DNA from: Lewinellaceae bacterium
GTDB taxonomy: Bacteria > Bacteroidota > Bacteroidia > Chitinophagales > Saprospiraceae
Assembly: GCA_016712415.1 (NCBI GenBank)
Contig: JADJRC010000050.1
Span: 248,001 to 312,000, forward strand
DNA: 64,000 nucleotides
Direction of reading: 5' to 3'
A program made the position numbers and the translations under genes. Position 1 is the first letter of the stretch; every line of letters begins with the position of its first letter. Below, in pieces: positions 55,475 to 63,842 of this stretch. A model generated the notes under the pieces. That model saw only the letters and a program-made list of their open reading frames with translations, was not told the DNA's origin and made no database searches.

Positions 55475-56020
55475 ATGCGATCCAATTACTTCCCGACCCT
55501 TGCGTGCGGGTATATCCTTGCGCTCCTGCTGTCCGCCTGCGGGCAGGCGCCCACACCGCAACAGCGAAATGCAGCCCCGGCAGGCCCGTTTATTCAATTC
55601 AGCACCGCTACGCCGGTACCGCGCAACGAGGAAAAAGGCAACTGGTGCAGGTTTGACTACCCTGAAGCCGTGTTGATCAATGCCGATGCCGCAGATTTCA
55701 ACCGGCGGTTTTTCAAGATTGAAAAAGGTCTCTACAAAATAAATATACACGCCGGCACAACGACCAACTCCTTCATATTGCGGCAAAGCGGCGAAAAATC
55801 CGTCGACCTGTTCACCGGTCTTCATTTCCCGGAATGCCTTTCCAGCCACCGCAATTACACCCTCGCCGCCGACGGGTCGGTTGCCTACGACAACCGGCAC
55901 AAGATTCAATATACGATGCACGTTCAATACAGTCCGACGGCAGGATTATTTGTCGTGCTCGACCTGCCCAAAGACTCCGGCTACGGCCTGACGGTTCACC
56001 GGAAAGCCGATTGGGAATAG
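55475..56020 (+). CDS. Putative lipoprotein of unknown function
   Basis: The 181-residue protein has a lipoprotein signal with lipobox LSAC (Cys22 in LALLLSACGQ). The mature chain has a Pro-rich linker, then a soluble domain with DYPEAVLINADAADFNRRFF and YTMHVQYSPTAGLFVVLDL. I do not recognise the family. It precedes another small lipoprotein gene by 42 bp on the same strand, and the two may be cotranscribed. Confidence 0.72.
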   Translation: MRSNYFPTLACGYILALLLSACGQAPTPQQRNAAPAGPFIQFSTATPVPRNEEKGNWCRFDYPEAVLINADAADFNRRFFKIEKGLYKINIHAGTTTNSFILRQSGEKSVDLFTGLHFPECLSSHRNYTLAADGSVAYDNRHKIQYTMHVQYSPTAGLFVVLDLPKDSGYGLTVHRKADWE

Positions 56021-56062
56021 TTTTTGTTTTCAATATAGTCCCGAAACGCAATTCATCTTTTC

Positions 56063-56503
56063 ATGGACAAACACATTATTTACCTCATTGCCACCGTATG
56101 TTTCACTATTTCGTGCAACCTCAACCCAACCAAAACTCCGGGAACCGCTGAACGCCCTGAAAATGAAGCAGCGCCCGGTCCACCTGCCCAGGAGTTGCTA
56201 GATGCCCTTCAGGGCCGCTGGCAGAGTTTACAGGACAGTTCCATAGTCATTGAGTTCAACGACGACCTTTTGATCCGGTACCGGGGAAGCGCCATACAGG
56301 AACAGGAAAAAATTGCCGTGTTTACCGACTGCATCAGTGCTTCCTGTGTAACCGACAGCCTCACGGCAAGTGAGGGATGGTGTTTTATGGAAATCAAAAA
56401 ATCGGTCAGGCAATGCAACCAAATACTGGGTTGCGACACATCGACCTTGCGATACAGGGTACTTGATAACGACAAAACAATATTTTATTTCAAAAAAATA
56501 TAA
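56063..56503 (+). CDS. Small cysteine-containing lipoprotein of unknown function
   Basis: The 146-residue protein starts MDKHIIYLIATVCFTISCNL, a lipoprotein signal (lipobox Cys18). The mature part begins with a Pro/Glu/Ala-rich linker and a short lipocalin-like beta domain (LLDALQGRWQSLQDSSIVIE) with several cysteines (Cys-containing TDCISASCVTDS and QCNQILGCDTS) that could form disulphides. The ELLDALQGRW opening resembles copper-resistance or lipocalin-like domains, but the match is weak. The family is not recognised. Confidence 0.7.
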   Translation: MDKHIIYLIATVCFTISCNLNPTKTPGTAERPENEAAPGPPAQELLDALQGRWQSLQDSSIVIEFNDDLLIRYRGSAIQEQEKIAVFTDCISASCVTDSLTASEGWCFMEIKKSVRQCNQILGCDTSTLRYRVLDNDKTIFYFKKI

Positions 56504-56585
56504 CAGACATGCCCGGCCCGCTTCGTTTACCGGACAGGCTTTTCTATTTTCGCCCCGGATTATGCAGCAATAGTCCGTTCAACGC

Positions 56586-57194
56586 ATGTTTGTCATCAAT
56601 ATTTATTTGCGATTTGCCCTGATCGTGGGCGGTATTCTGGGTGGTATTCTGTTGTGGGCTGTGTTTGGCTTCTGGTATGGGTTCCCGTTTTTACTCGTCG
56701 GCATCATCATGCTGGCAGGCTACCTGATGCTGGGCACAATCCTGTCGAGCAACCAGTTGATGGGACAGCAACAGATCGCCGAGGCCGAAGCAAGGCTCAA
56801 AATGACCTATTTCCCGAAATTACTGCTGGTAGGCTACAAGGGGGTGTATTATATGACCCACGGAGCGCTGGCTATGCAAAAACGCGATTTTGTCACTGCT
56901 GAGGTCTGGCTGAAACAAGCACTGGTTGCCGGCCTGCCATCCGAAAATGAGCGCGGCGCAGCCATGCTCCAGCTCGTAATGGTGGCTGCGGCCCGGAATA
57001 ATGTCAAAGCGGCCCAGAGCCAGTTTGCCGAGCTCAAAAAACTCCATATCACCGAGCCTATGCTCAAGGATCAGATCAAGGAAGTGGAAAAGCAACTCAA
57101 GCAAGCAGGGCAGGCGATGAATCCTTCCATGATGGGCCTTGGCGGCAAAGGCTTCCGCCCTGGAGGCAAAAGACGACAACCCAAAATGAGATAA
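56586..57194 (+). CDS. Membrane-anchored helical-repeat protein of unknown function
   Basis: The 202-residue protein has two N-terminal membrane helices (about residues 8-30 and 33-54). A TPR-like helical segment follows (about 90-170: GALAMQKRDFVTAEVWLKQA and RNNVKAAQSQFAELKKLHI), then a Gly/Arg/Lys-rich basic tail (GGKGFRPGGKRRQPK). The topology suggests a cytoplasmic helical domain tethered to the inner membrane. It precedes the pnt operon by 43 bp on the same strand and may be transcribed with it, but no functional tie is known. Confidence 0.7.
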   Translation: MFVINIYLRFALIVGGILGGILLWAVFGFWYGFPFLLVGIIMLAGYLMLGTILSSNQLMGQQQIAEAEARLKMTYFPKLLLVGYKGVYYMTHGALAMQKRDFVTAEVWLKQALVAGLPSENERGAAMLQLVMVAAARNNVKAAQSQFAELKKLHITEPMLKDQIKEVEKQLKQAGQAMNPSMMGLGGKGFRPGGKRRQPKMR

Positions 57195-57237
57195 AGACCA
57201 TATCCGACTTATTCACCGAATTGACATCTGAGACCTT

Positions 57238-58350
57238 ATGCAGATTGGAATACCAAAAGAAACACACCCCGGGGAGCTGCGCGCAGTCGTCATCCCCAAC
57301 GACGTGAAAAAACTGGTTGCCGCCGGCGCAACCGTGGTAGTCGAAAGCGGTATGGGGGCGGGCATCCGCATTCCCGACGGCGACTACGAAAAAGCAGGCG
57401 CTACTGTCAGCAGCGACCGCGCCGCCATACTGCAGAGCGACATCGTGCTGCAATGGCGCAAGCCGGACGATGCCGATGTACAAGGACTGAAATCCGGCGG
57501 CATCCACGTCAGTTACCTCGATCCGTTTAACGAGAAATCGCTGATCGGCCTGTTGGCCGAAAAGGGTGTGACTGCGGTTGCGATGGAACTTATTCCCCGC
57601 ACCACACGCGCGCAAAAAATGGACGCCCTCAGTTCGCAGGCAAGCCTGGCAGGCTATTACGCCGTTATTCTCGCTGCCGAGCGCACCGACCGGGTGTTTC
57701 CCATGATGACAACGCCCGCGGGCACCATCAATCCGGCACGGGTGTTCATCATCGGCGCAGGTGTTGCAGGCTTGCAGGCCATTGCCACGGCAAAACGCCT
57801 TGGCGCACGGGTTGATGCCTTTGATACCCGGCCCGCTGTGGCCGAACAGGTCAAATCGCTCGGCGCCCGTTTTTTTGAGGTGGATCTGGGTGAAACCGGG
57901 CAAACCAAAGACGGCTATGCCAAAGCATTGACCGAAGATCAACTGAAAATACAACGCGACGCCATGGCCAGGCAATGCGCCCTCAGCGATGTCGTCATCA
58001 CTACTGCACAGGTTTTTGGCCGAAAAGCCCCCCTGATCATTACCAAAGAAATGGTGGCAGGCATGAAACCCGGCAGTATCCTCGTCGACCTGGCCGTCGA
58101 AACCGGCGGCAACGTCGAAGGCGCCGAACTGGGCAAGGAAGTGGATATGAACGGCGTCCGGATCATCGGCCTGGAAAACATGCCGGGCAGGGTTGCCGTA
58201 CACGCCAGCCAGATGTACTCGGCCAACCTGTTCAATTTCATCGACGAATTCTGGGATAAAGAAGCAAAAAAATTCAACCTGGACCTGGAAGACGATATCC
58301 TGCAGGGCTGCGTCGTTACGCACGGCGGGAAAGTCGTCCGGGAACTGTAA
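57238..58350 (+). CDS. pntAA: NAD(P) transhydrogenase alpha subunit, soluble part
   Basis: The 370-residue protein is the NAD(H)-binding domain I of proton-translocating transhydrogenase. It has the alanine-dehydrogenase-like fold with VFIIGAGVAGLQAIATAKRL (dinucleotide-binding GxGxxG), then FDTRPAVAEQVKSLGARFFE, and the mobile-loop region YAKALTEDQLKIQRDAMARQ. In this three-subunit form the membrane helices of alpha lie on a separate small gene, which follows by 58 bp. The complex couples hydride transfer from NADH to NADP+ with proton entry and supplies NADPH, for example for fatty-acid-type synthesis. That is a general role, not one shown for the PUFA cluster here. Confidence 0.95.
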   Translation: MQIGIPKETHPGELRAVVIPNDVKKLVAAGATVVVESGMGAGIRIPDGDYEKAGATVSSDRAAILQSDIVLQWRKPDDADVQGLKSGGIHVSYLDPFNEKSLIGLLAEKGVTAVAMELIPRTTRAQKMDALSSQASLAGYYAVILAAERTDRVFPMMTTPAGTINPARVFIIGAGVAGLQAIATAKRLGARVDAFDTRPAVAEQVKSLGARFFEVDLGETGQTKDGYAKALTEDQLKIQRDAMARQCALSDVVITTAQVFGRKAPLIITKEMVAGMKPGSILVDLAVETGGNVEGAELGKEVDMNGVRIIGLENMPGRVAVHASQMYSANLFNFIDEFWDKEAKKFNLDLEDDILQGCVVTHGGKVVREL

Positions 58351-58408
58351 TTCCTTGCCGTCAGGCGGAATTGCATCATCAGAACGTTTACCATTAACTC
58401 AGTTTCAA

Positions 58409-58711
58409 ATGGAAACTACTATACTTGTTTTTCTCCTTTTCATCCTCGTGTTGTCCATCTTTTTGGGGTTCGAGGTTATTTCCAAAGTCCCTTCGCTGTT
58501 GCATACGCCGCTGATGTCGGGTTCTAATGCCATTTCCGGTATCACGGTACTGGGCGCCTTGCTGGCGGCCGGTCTGGCCAAGGGCGGCGCCAACGATTTT
58601 GCAGCCCTGCTCGGCGGTTGTGCCGTGGCATTTGCCATGATCAACGTGTCGGGAGGCTACTTTGTGACCAACAGGATGCTCAACATGTTCAAGAAAAAAG
58701 AGAAAAAATAA
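58409..58711 (+). CDS. pntAB: NAD(P) transhydrogenase alpha subunit, membrane part
   Basis: The 100-residue protein has three to four hydrophobic helices (METTILVFLLFILVLSIFLG start, then ITVLGALLAAGLAKGG and AVAFAMINVSGGYFVTNRML) and the Lys-rich end KKKEKK. It is the domain II part of PntA found as a separate subunit in many bacteria, and forms the proton channel with PntB. A longer open frame runs from 58193, but it overlaps pntAA; ATG 58409 is the start. pntB begins 1 bp after its stop. Confidence 0.94.
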   Translation: METTILVFLLFILVLSIFLGFEVISKVPSLLHTPLMSGSNAISGITVLGALLAAGLAKGGANDFAALLGGCAVAFAMINVSGGYFVTNRMLNMFKKKEKK

Positions 58712-58712
58712 C

Positions 58713-60104
58713 ATGGAACTTACTACACTCATCAATATAGTTTATATCCTTTCGGCCATCACGTTTATTCTCGGGTTCAAGTTGATGAGCAGCCCGGTAT
58801 CGGCCAAGCGCGGCAACATCATCTCTGCCGTGGGTATGGGCGCCGCCATCGTCGTAACCCTGATGGATACGCATGTCGAGCGCTTCGAATTCATCCTGGG
58901 CGGTATGGTCATCGGTACGGCTATCGGCCTGTTGTTCGCATTCCGGACACCCATGACTGGCATGCCGCAAATGGTCGGCCTGCTCAACGGTTTTGGAGGC
59001 CTGGCCAGTTTGCTCGTCGCCTGGGCGGAATTCCACGCACACCCGGAAGGCCAGGGCGTATTCGGCGGTACGGTGCTGTGGCTGACGGCGATTATCGGCT
59101 CCATTACCTTTTCGGGTTCGCTGATCGCATGGGCCAAACTCGAAGAAAAATTTATCTCCGGCAAACCCATCATGTATACGGGTCAGCAGTTCGTCACCGG
59201 CGCCGTCCTGTTCGGTATTCTGGCGACGGGCGTCCTGTTCGCGCTCGACACCGTGGCGCCGGAGGCATACCGCTATTTTGCCCTGTTCACCGTACTGGCA
59301 TTTATCATCGGCATATTGCTGGTAATCCCCATTGGGGGCGCTGATATGCCGGTTGTCATCTGTCTTTTGAACAGTTATTCCGGCATGGCCGCCTGTGCGT
59401 CGGGCTTTATCGTTCAGAACAACCTGCTGATCGTTGCGGGCGCCCTGGTCGGAGCCAGCGGGATCATCCTTACCCTGATCATGTGCAAGGCTATGAACCG
59501 GTCTGTAGCCAACGTCTTTCTCGGCGGCTTCGGCACGCCGGTGCCCGGTGCGGCAGCCCAGGTGGTGGGAGAAATGAAAGAAGTCAAGATCGACCGCGCA
59601 TACCTCATGCTCGAAGCCGCCAGCAAGGTGGTGATCGTTCCGGGTTACGGCATGGCCGTATCACAGGCACAGCACGCCGTCCGTGAACTGACCGAAGCGC
59701 TGGAGAAAAACGGCGCTGAAGTAAGTTTCGCCATACACCCCGTTGCCGGACGTATGCCCGGCCACATGAACGTACTGCTCGCAGAAGCCAATATTTCGTA
59801 CGACGCCATGGTGGAAATGGACGCCATTAACCCCACGATGGATACCGTCGACGTCTGCATGGTCATCGGCGCCAACGACGTGGTGAACCCCGCCGCACAG
59901 GAGGATAAAACCAGTCCGCTCTGGGGCATGCCCATCATCGAAGCCAGCCGTGCCCGCACCGTCATCGTGATGAAACGCGGCAAAGGCAAAGGGTTTGCAG
60001 GCGTTGAAAATCTGCTGTTCTTCCGAAACAACTGCCGCATGCTCTACGGCGACGCCAAGGGAAGCCTCCAGACACTCGTCAGCGAGTTCAAAGGAGGAAG
60101 TTGA
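58713..60104 (+). CDS. pntB: NAD(P) transhydrogenase beta subunit
   Basis: The 463-residue protein has about eight membrane helices (to residue ~270), then the NADP(H)-binding domain III. That domain shows VVIVPGYGMAVSQAQHAVRE, the pyrophosphate loop FAIHPVAGRMPGHMNVLLAE and VCMVIGANDVVNPAAQ. It completes the three-gene pnt operon and begins directly after pntAB. The start ATG 58713 is preceded by the pntAB stop with no room for a promoter. The operon is followed by palindromes rather than a T-run terminator. Confidence 0.95.
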   Translation: MELTTLINIVYILSAITFILGFKLMSSPVSAKRGNIISAVGMGAAIVVTLMDTHVERFEFILGGMVIGTAIGLLFAFRTPMTGMPQMVGLLNGFGGLASLLVAWAEFHAHPEGQGVFGGTVLWLTAIIGSITFSGSLIAWAKLEEKFISGKPIMYTGQQFVTGAVLFGILATGVLFALDTVAPEAYRYFALFTVLAFIIGILLVIPIGGADMPVVICLLNSYSGMAACASGFIVQNNLLIVAGALVGASGIILTLIMCKAMNRSVANVFLGGFGTPVPGAAAQVVGEMKEVKIDRAYLMLEAASKVVIVPGYGMAVSQAQHAVRELTEALEKNGAEVSFAIHPVAGRMPGHMNVLLAEANISYDAMVEMDAINPTMDTVDVCMVIGANDVVNPAAQEDKTSPLWGMPIIEASRARTVIVMKRGKGKGFAGVENLLFFRNNCRMLYGDAKGSLQTLVSEFKGGS

Positions 60105-60105
60105 C

Positions 60106-60320
60106 GTGGTAAGTGTTGAGTGGTAAGGGTTTAACGGGAATGTTCAGAAAAGTGTGACACACTTTTCTGGGCGCGTGGCGCCGGACAGAGCCCTCGGCCT
60201 ACGGCCTTCGTGCTCTGTCCGGCGCCACGCGCCTCAAATTTCCAACCACCGACTGTACGGTTCGCCAAACTGCTCGATCAGTTCGCGCTGGATGACCACT
60301 TACCACTCAACACTTACCAC
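60106..60320. repeat. Nested palindromes between pntB and the WbqC-like gene
   Basis: The outer arms are perfect 22-bp inverted repeats (60106-60127 and 60299-60320, of the GTGGTAAGTG family). Inside are a 10-bp hairpin AGAAAAGTGT-GAC-ACACTTTTCT (60146-60168) and a perfect 22-bp hairpin 60170-60191/60212-60233 (GGCGCGTGGCGCCGGACAGA start) with a 20-nt loop. The first hairpin may serve as a rho-independent-like terminator for pnt, although the T run lies in the stem. Confidence 0.92.
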
Positions 60321-60328
60321 TATAAAAA

Positions 60329-60898
60329 TTGCATTTACCGCTCTACCACCTCCCGCCTGTTTCCTGGTTCGCGTCCGTTTGGTCGCGCGACAGGCTTGTC
60401 GTGGAGGCTTGTGAGCATTATCAGAAAGGATCATTCCGCAACCGGTGTTATATTGCCGGGCCCAACGGTGTGCAACGCTTGAGCATACCCCTAGTGAAAG
60501 GCAAGCACAACCAAATGCCCATTAAGGAAGTACGGATCGCCTACGACGAGCCCTGGCAGGTCCGGCACTGGCGATCTATCCGGACTGCCTATGGCAACGC
60601 ACCATACTTTGAGCATTATGCGGATGACCTCGCTCCGCATTACGAAAAGCATTACACGTTCCTGTTCGATTTAAACCTCGAACTGTTGAGGCTCGTTTTA
60701 CAACAAAAACTGGGCTGGCAGGGTGAAATTGTGCTATCGACATCGTACATCCCGGCTGATCTTCCGAAGGACTTACCCCAGCAGTATCCGCAGGTATTTG
60801 AGGACAAGCACGGCTTTTTACCCGATTTATCGATCCTGGACCTGTTGTTCTGTTGTGGAAAGAATGGCCGTGATTTATTTTCCGGTAAAGCAAATTAG
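60329..60898 (+). CDS. WbqC-family protein
   Basis: The ~190-residue protein matches the WbqC family: LYHLPPVSWFASVWSRDRLV, EACEHYQKGSFRNRCYIAGP, the LSIPLVKGKHNQMPIKEVRI stretch and YGNAPYFEHYADDLAPHYEK. The family was named after an O-antigen locus gene, and its biochemical role is unclear. No ATG is available at the start: the frame begins with TTG at 60329 directly after a repeat arm. An alternative frame (KIAFTALPPP) suggests that a base may be extra near 60333. The true start is therefore uncertain; the body from about 60340 is sure. It may be translated from a start hidden by a sequence error. Confidence 0.8.
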   Translation: MHLPLYHLPPVSWFASVWSRDRLVVEACEHYQKGSFRNRCYIAGPNGVQRLSIPLVKGKHNQMPIKEVRIAYDEPWQVRHWRSIRTAYGNAPYFEHYADDLAPHYEKHYTFLFDLNLELLRLVLQQKLGWQGEIVLSTSYIPADLPKDLPQQYPQVFEDKHGFLPDLSILDLLFCCGKNGRDLFSGKAN

Positions 60899-60973
60899 GT
60901 CTCGAGCCATGAATTTGGGACTTGAAGTGATACTTTTGCCGGCATACCGCATTTCACAACTTAATACATCCGT

Positions 60974-61192
60974 ATGGAAAATCCACCAGTAGTAGACTCA
61001 AACGGGAATATACTTGCCGACGGCGATTCCGTATTACTCATCAAAGACCTTAAAGTAAAGGGCTCTTCCCTGGTGCTGAAAAGAGGCACCCTGGTCAAAA
61101 AAATTCGGCTTACCGACGATCCTGAAGAGGTCGACTGCCGCATTGAAGGCTCCAGCATCGTGCTGAAGACTTGTTTTTTGAAGAAGAAATAA
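60974..61192 (+). CDS. PhnA/YjdM-like domain protein
   Basis: The 72-residue protein matches the C-terminal PhnA domain of E. coli YjdM: VDSNGNILADGDSVLLIKDL, then VKGSSLVLKRGTLVKKIRL and the closing EGSSIVLKTCFLKK. The zinc-ribbon N-half of YjdM is missing, as is common in Bacteroidota homologues. Despite its name the family has no proven role in alkylphosphonate use. The gene is followed, after 7 bp, by the CHAD gene on the same strand. Confidence 0.85.
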   Translation: MENPPVVDSNGNILADGDSVLLIKDLKVKGSSLVLKRGTLVKKIRLTDDPEEVDCRIEGSSIVLKTCFLKKK

Positions 61193-61199
61193 GTCCGTC

Positions 61200-61964
61200 A
61201 TGTTGAAAAAGCAACGGCAGAAAAAACATTTCCAGGCCGAATGGCAATCAATGCTGGCCTATCAGGCGGCATTTTGCCGGACACGAAAACCCGAGGCGCT
61301 CCACCGGTTTCGTGTACAGGTGAAAAAGACCAAAGCCCAGTTGCACTTTTTGCAGGGCGATGTAGCATCCGGAGCGATTAGTCCGCTTCAAATCCTTTTC
61401 AAACAGGCCGGCAGGGTTCGCAGTGCGCATATCAGAGTACAACTCATGCGACAATATCAGATGACCAACGAAGACCTGATAGCCAAACTGGAACAGATCG
61501 TGGAAGATGGCTCGCAGCAATTTCAAATACAAAGCGACAATAGCGCAGAAGCCCTCCGCCGACTATATAAGCGCCTTAATAGCGCATTTTCTGACAAAAG
61601 TGACAAGTCCGTGCTTCAGTTGTGCCGAAAGCGATTGAAGCGGTTGGCCAGGCCGGACCAGATCATAACCAACCTGCACAAGGCCCGCAAGCAGATCAAG
61701 GAATTGTTATATTTCCACGATGTGCTGCCAAGTTCGATTGCCGGAAAACTCCACCTGAATACGACCTACCTGCGCCAACTGGAAGAAGCCATCGGGAAGT
61801 GGCATGACATCGTTTCCTTAATACAATTATTGGAATCCGAAGATCTTGCCGATCTGGACATGATCGCCCGCCTCGGTCGCCGCCGCAGGCGTCTGTTTGT
61901 TTCCATCCACGGTTTGTCCGGCCAGTTTGCAGATAGTGCCGTTTATCAGGCTTTGGGGGACTGA
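61200..61964 (+). CDS. CHAD-domain protein
   Basis: The 254-residue protein is nearly all alpha-helical and rich in Lys/Arg and His. The LHRFRVQVKKTKAQLHFLQ segment is the conserved CHAD start, and EEAIGKWHDIVSLIQLLESE is the later helix. CHAD (conserved histidine alpha-helical domain) proteins bind polyphosphate, and some associate with polyphosphate granules. No CYTH (adenylate-cyclase-like phosphatase) domain is fused. The start ATG 61200 lies 7 bp after the PhnA-like gene, so cotranscription is likely. Confidence 0.85.
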   Translation: MLKKQRQKKHFQAEWQSMLAYQAAFCRTRKPEALHRFRVQVKKTKAQLHFLQGDVASGAISPLQILFKQAGRVRSAHIRVQLMRQYQMTNEDLIAKLEQIVEDGSQQFQIQSDNSAEALRRLYKRLNSAFSDKSDKSVLQLCRKRLKRLARPDQIITNLHKARKQIKELLYFHDVLPSSIAGKLHLNTTYLRQLEEAIGKWHDIVSLIQLLESEDLADLDMIARLGRRRRRLFVSIHGLSGQFADSAVYQALGD

Positions 61965-61987
61965 ATCCCTGAATTTTTCATTACCGG

Positions 61988-63043
61988 CTATATTTCACCG
62001 TCCTTTTCCTGGTTACTTTGCAGTGCAATCTCGATGACCCGGATGGTATCGCGTGCCTGGCCGGGGGTGACAGCAAGTTCGGCTTTGCCTGAAATGGCTT
62101 GTTGGACGTTGATGAAAAAGTCTTCAAAACTGCCTTTTTCGCTCCTGATCGTACCCGTAATCCGGAGGTCTTTGTATTCGGTATCAAATTGTCCCCAGTG
62201 TTGTTCCGGCTCTACACCCCAGTCTGGGGAAGCAGCCGGTACGGCGCCTGCCTTGAGCGCCTCTTCCTGCACATCCGTGCCGTATTTGACAAACGAACCC
62301 AATTCGCCGTGCAGGCTGAAATGAGGCCCCGGTTTTTTCACCAGCATACCCGCGCCGAGCGAGACTCGCAATCCGGGATACTGCAAGGTCAGGTCGAAAA
62401 AATCGTCGACTTTGCCTCTTGGTCGCTGGATTTGCACGTCCGCAGTAATTTCATCAGGCAAACCGAACAGTTGAAGCGCCTGGTCGTTGAGATGCGCTCC
62501 GGGGTCGTACAGAATACCGGCGCCGGGCAGGTTGTCTTCGCGCCATGCCTGCGGTCGAAGTGCAGGCCGGAAACGATCGTAATGCGCTTCATAGGTAACC
62601 AGCCGACCCAGCAGCCCACTGTCGACAAGTTTTCTGACCGTTTTAAAATCGGCAACCCATCTCCTGTTGTGGTGCACCGTGAGGATGCGCCGTTGCTGTA
62701 TGGCCAGTGCAATCAGCACATCGGCTTCGGCTGAGGTGACGGTAAAAGGTTTTTCCACGATCACGTGTTTGCCGGCCAGCAGGGCTGCCTTTGCCAGGGG
62801 CAGGTGCGCTTCATTGGGGGTTCCGATAATGACCAGGTCAATATCGTTGTCATGGAGTATAGCCTGGGCGTCGTTGACAATGGCTGTTTCAGGGTAACGC
62901 ATCCGGACTTCCCTGGCCGCTATCTCCTTCGACGTACTGATTTTGCACAGCCGGAATCCGGGCAGCGCATCGATAAAAGGCGCATGAAAAACCTTTCCGG
63001 CCATGCCGAAGCCGATAATGCCGGTGCGAATAGGTTTGGTCAT
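61988..63043 (-). CDS. Gfo/Idh/MocA-family oxidoreductase
   Basis: The 351-residue protein has the N-terminal Rossmann motif GIIGFGMAGKVFHAPFIDAL, the conserved EKPFT lysine motif (VIVEKPFTVTSAEAD) and the C-terminal alpha/beta substrate domain with YDPGAHLNDQALQLFG. It would oxidise or reduce a sugar or related polyol with NAD(P). The GKVFHAP segment and length place it in the YdgJ/scyllo-inositol dehydrogenase group, so an inositol- or sugar-type substrate is likely. There is no operon partner. It is convergent with the CHAD gene (23 bp). Confidence 0.9.
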   Translation of the reverse strand: MTKPIRTGIIGFGMAGKVFHAPFIDALPGFRLCKISTSKEIAAREVRMRYPETAIVNDAQAILHDNDIDLVIIGTPNEAHLPLAKAALLAGKHVIVEKPFTVTSAEADVLIALAIQQRRILTVHHNRRWVADFKTVRKLVDSGLLGRLVTYEAHYDRFRPALRPQAWREDNLPGAGILYDPGAHLNDQALQLFGLPDEITADVQIQRPRGKVDDFFDLTLQYPGLRVSLGAGMLVKKPGPHFSLHGELGSFVKYGTDVQEEALKAGAVPAASPDWGVEPEQHWGQFDTEYKDLRITGTIRSEKGSFEDFFINVQQAISGKAELAVTPGQARDTIRVIEIALQSNQEKDGEI

Positions 63044-63064
63044 GTTCGTGTGTGTTTGGTGCTG

Positions 63065-63280
63065 TTACTTAAACGTTTGCAGGTACAAATCCTCCACTGC
63101 CTTGCGCGCCCAGGGCGTTTTGCGCAAAAAAGCAAGGCTTGATTTCACGCTGGGATCGTATTGAAAACACCTGATGCTGATCCGATGACCCAGCGCCTCC
63201 CAGCCGTAGTGTTCCTGCAGGCGCTCGACAATCATTTGCAATGTTAAACCATGTAAGGGGTTGTTGGGCTGGGAATTCAT
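63065..63280 (-). CDS. VF530 (DUF2132) family DNA-binding protein
   Basis: The protein of about 71 residues has the family core NPLHGLTLQMIVERLQEHYG with WEALGHRISIRCF and SSLAFLRKTPWARKAVEDLY. VF530 proteins are small helical proteins judged to bind DNA from their structure; the role is unknown. The frame opens at 63307, but ATG 63280 (MNSQPNNPLHG) is the conserved start. It is 21 bp past the Gfo/Idh gene, on the same strand and upstream of it, so the two may share a transcript. Confidence 0.88.
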   Translation of the reverse strand: MNSQPNNPLHGLTLQMIVERLQEHYGWEALGHRISIRCFQYDPSVKSSLAFLRKTPWARKAVEDLYLQTFK

Positions 63281-63389
63281 TGGCGTTTTTTTCACAAAGA
63301 TATGCATGTACTCACCAAAGCGTCCGGATCGGATATCTTCTGATCATTGTTGCAGTATCCTGGTATCTGGCCGCCGTCGCCGCCAGTCT

Positions 63390-63842
63390 TCACAACTGGT
63401 TTTTCACCACCAACACTTCCATCGCTTTCCAGGCGGTCTCGTCCTCCACCTTGAATTTGGCTTTGAGGTACTGAAAAACCTTGTGCTCCTGTGGTGTGAC
63501 GACACCATCTGCAAGAATAACGTCGAGGCAGTGGTAAAATAACGACAGACGGGTTTGTTCCCGGATCGCGCCGATCGCTGCATCGATGAGTGCCGACGAA
63601 CTGCCGGCTTGTTCAAATAACTGCCCGGCAGTTTCAATGAGCGCCTTCACATCGTGTCCCCTGAAAATATTGCGGCTTTTAAGGGTCGTATAAAAGGCCG
63701 CATTCTCTTCTTCTCTATTGAGTTCATTGGCGCGCAGGCAAGCCATCAGCACCGCCGCACAGGCTTCCGCCTCGTCGGCAATGCGCAAGGGCGCACGGTT
63801 TGTTGCCGGACCGGTGTGGAAGAATTCCAGTATCTGCTTCAT
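63390..63842 (-). CDS. TerB-like protein
   Basis: The 150-residue protein is helical, with the acidic turn ADEAEACAAVLMACLRANE and the second LDVILADGVVTPQEHKVFQY, the pair of Asp/Glu-rich loops typical of the TerB (tellurite-resistance/DUF533-like) fold. TerB domains bind metal, probably calcium, and occur in stress-related systems. No other ter genes are near, so tellurite resistance is not implied. The 158 bp from here to the window end hold no gene that I can support. Confidence 0.82.
   Translation of the reverse strand: MKQILEFFHTGPATNRAPLRIADEAEACAAVLMACLRANELNREEENAAFYTTLKSRNIFRGHDVKALIETAGQLFEQAGSSSALIDAAIGAIREQTRLSLFYHCLDVILADGVVTPQEHKVFQYLKAKFKVEDETAWKAMEVLVVKNQL

Noticed and set aside
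63390..63842. Tellurite resistance system
   Set aside because: Only a TerB-like domain is present with no terA/C/D/Z neighbours.
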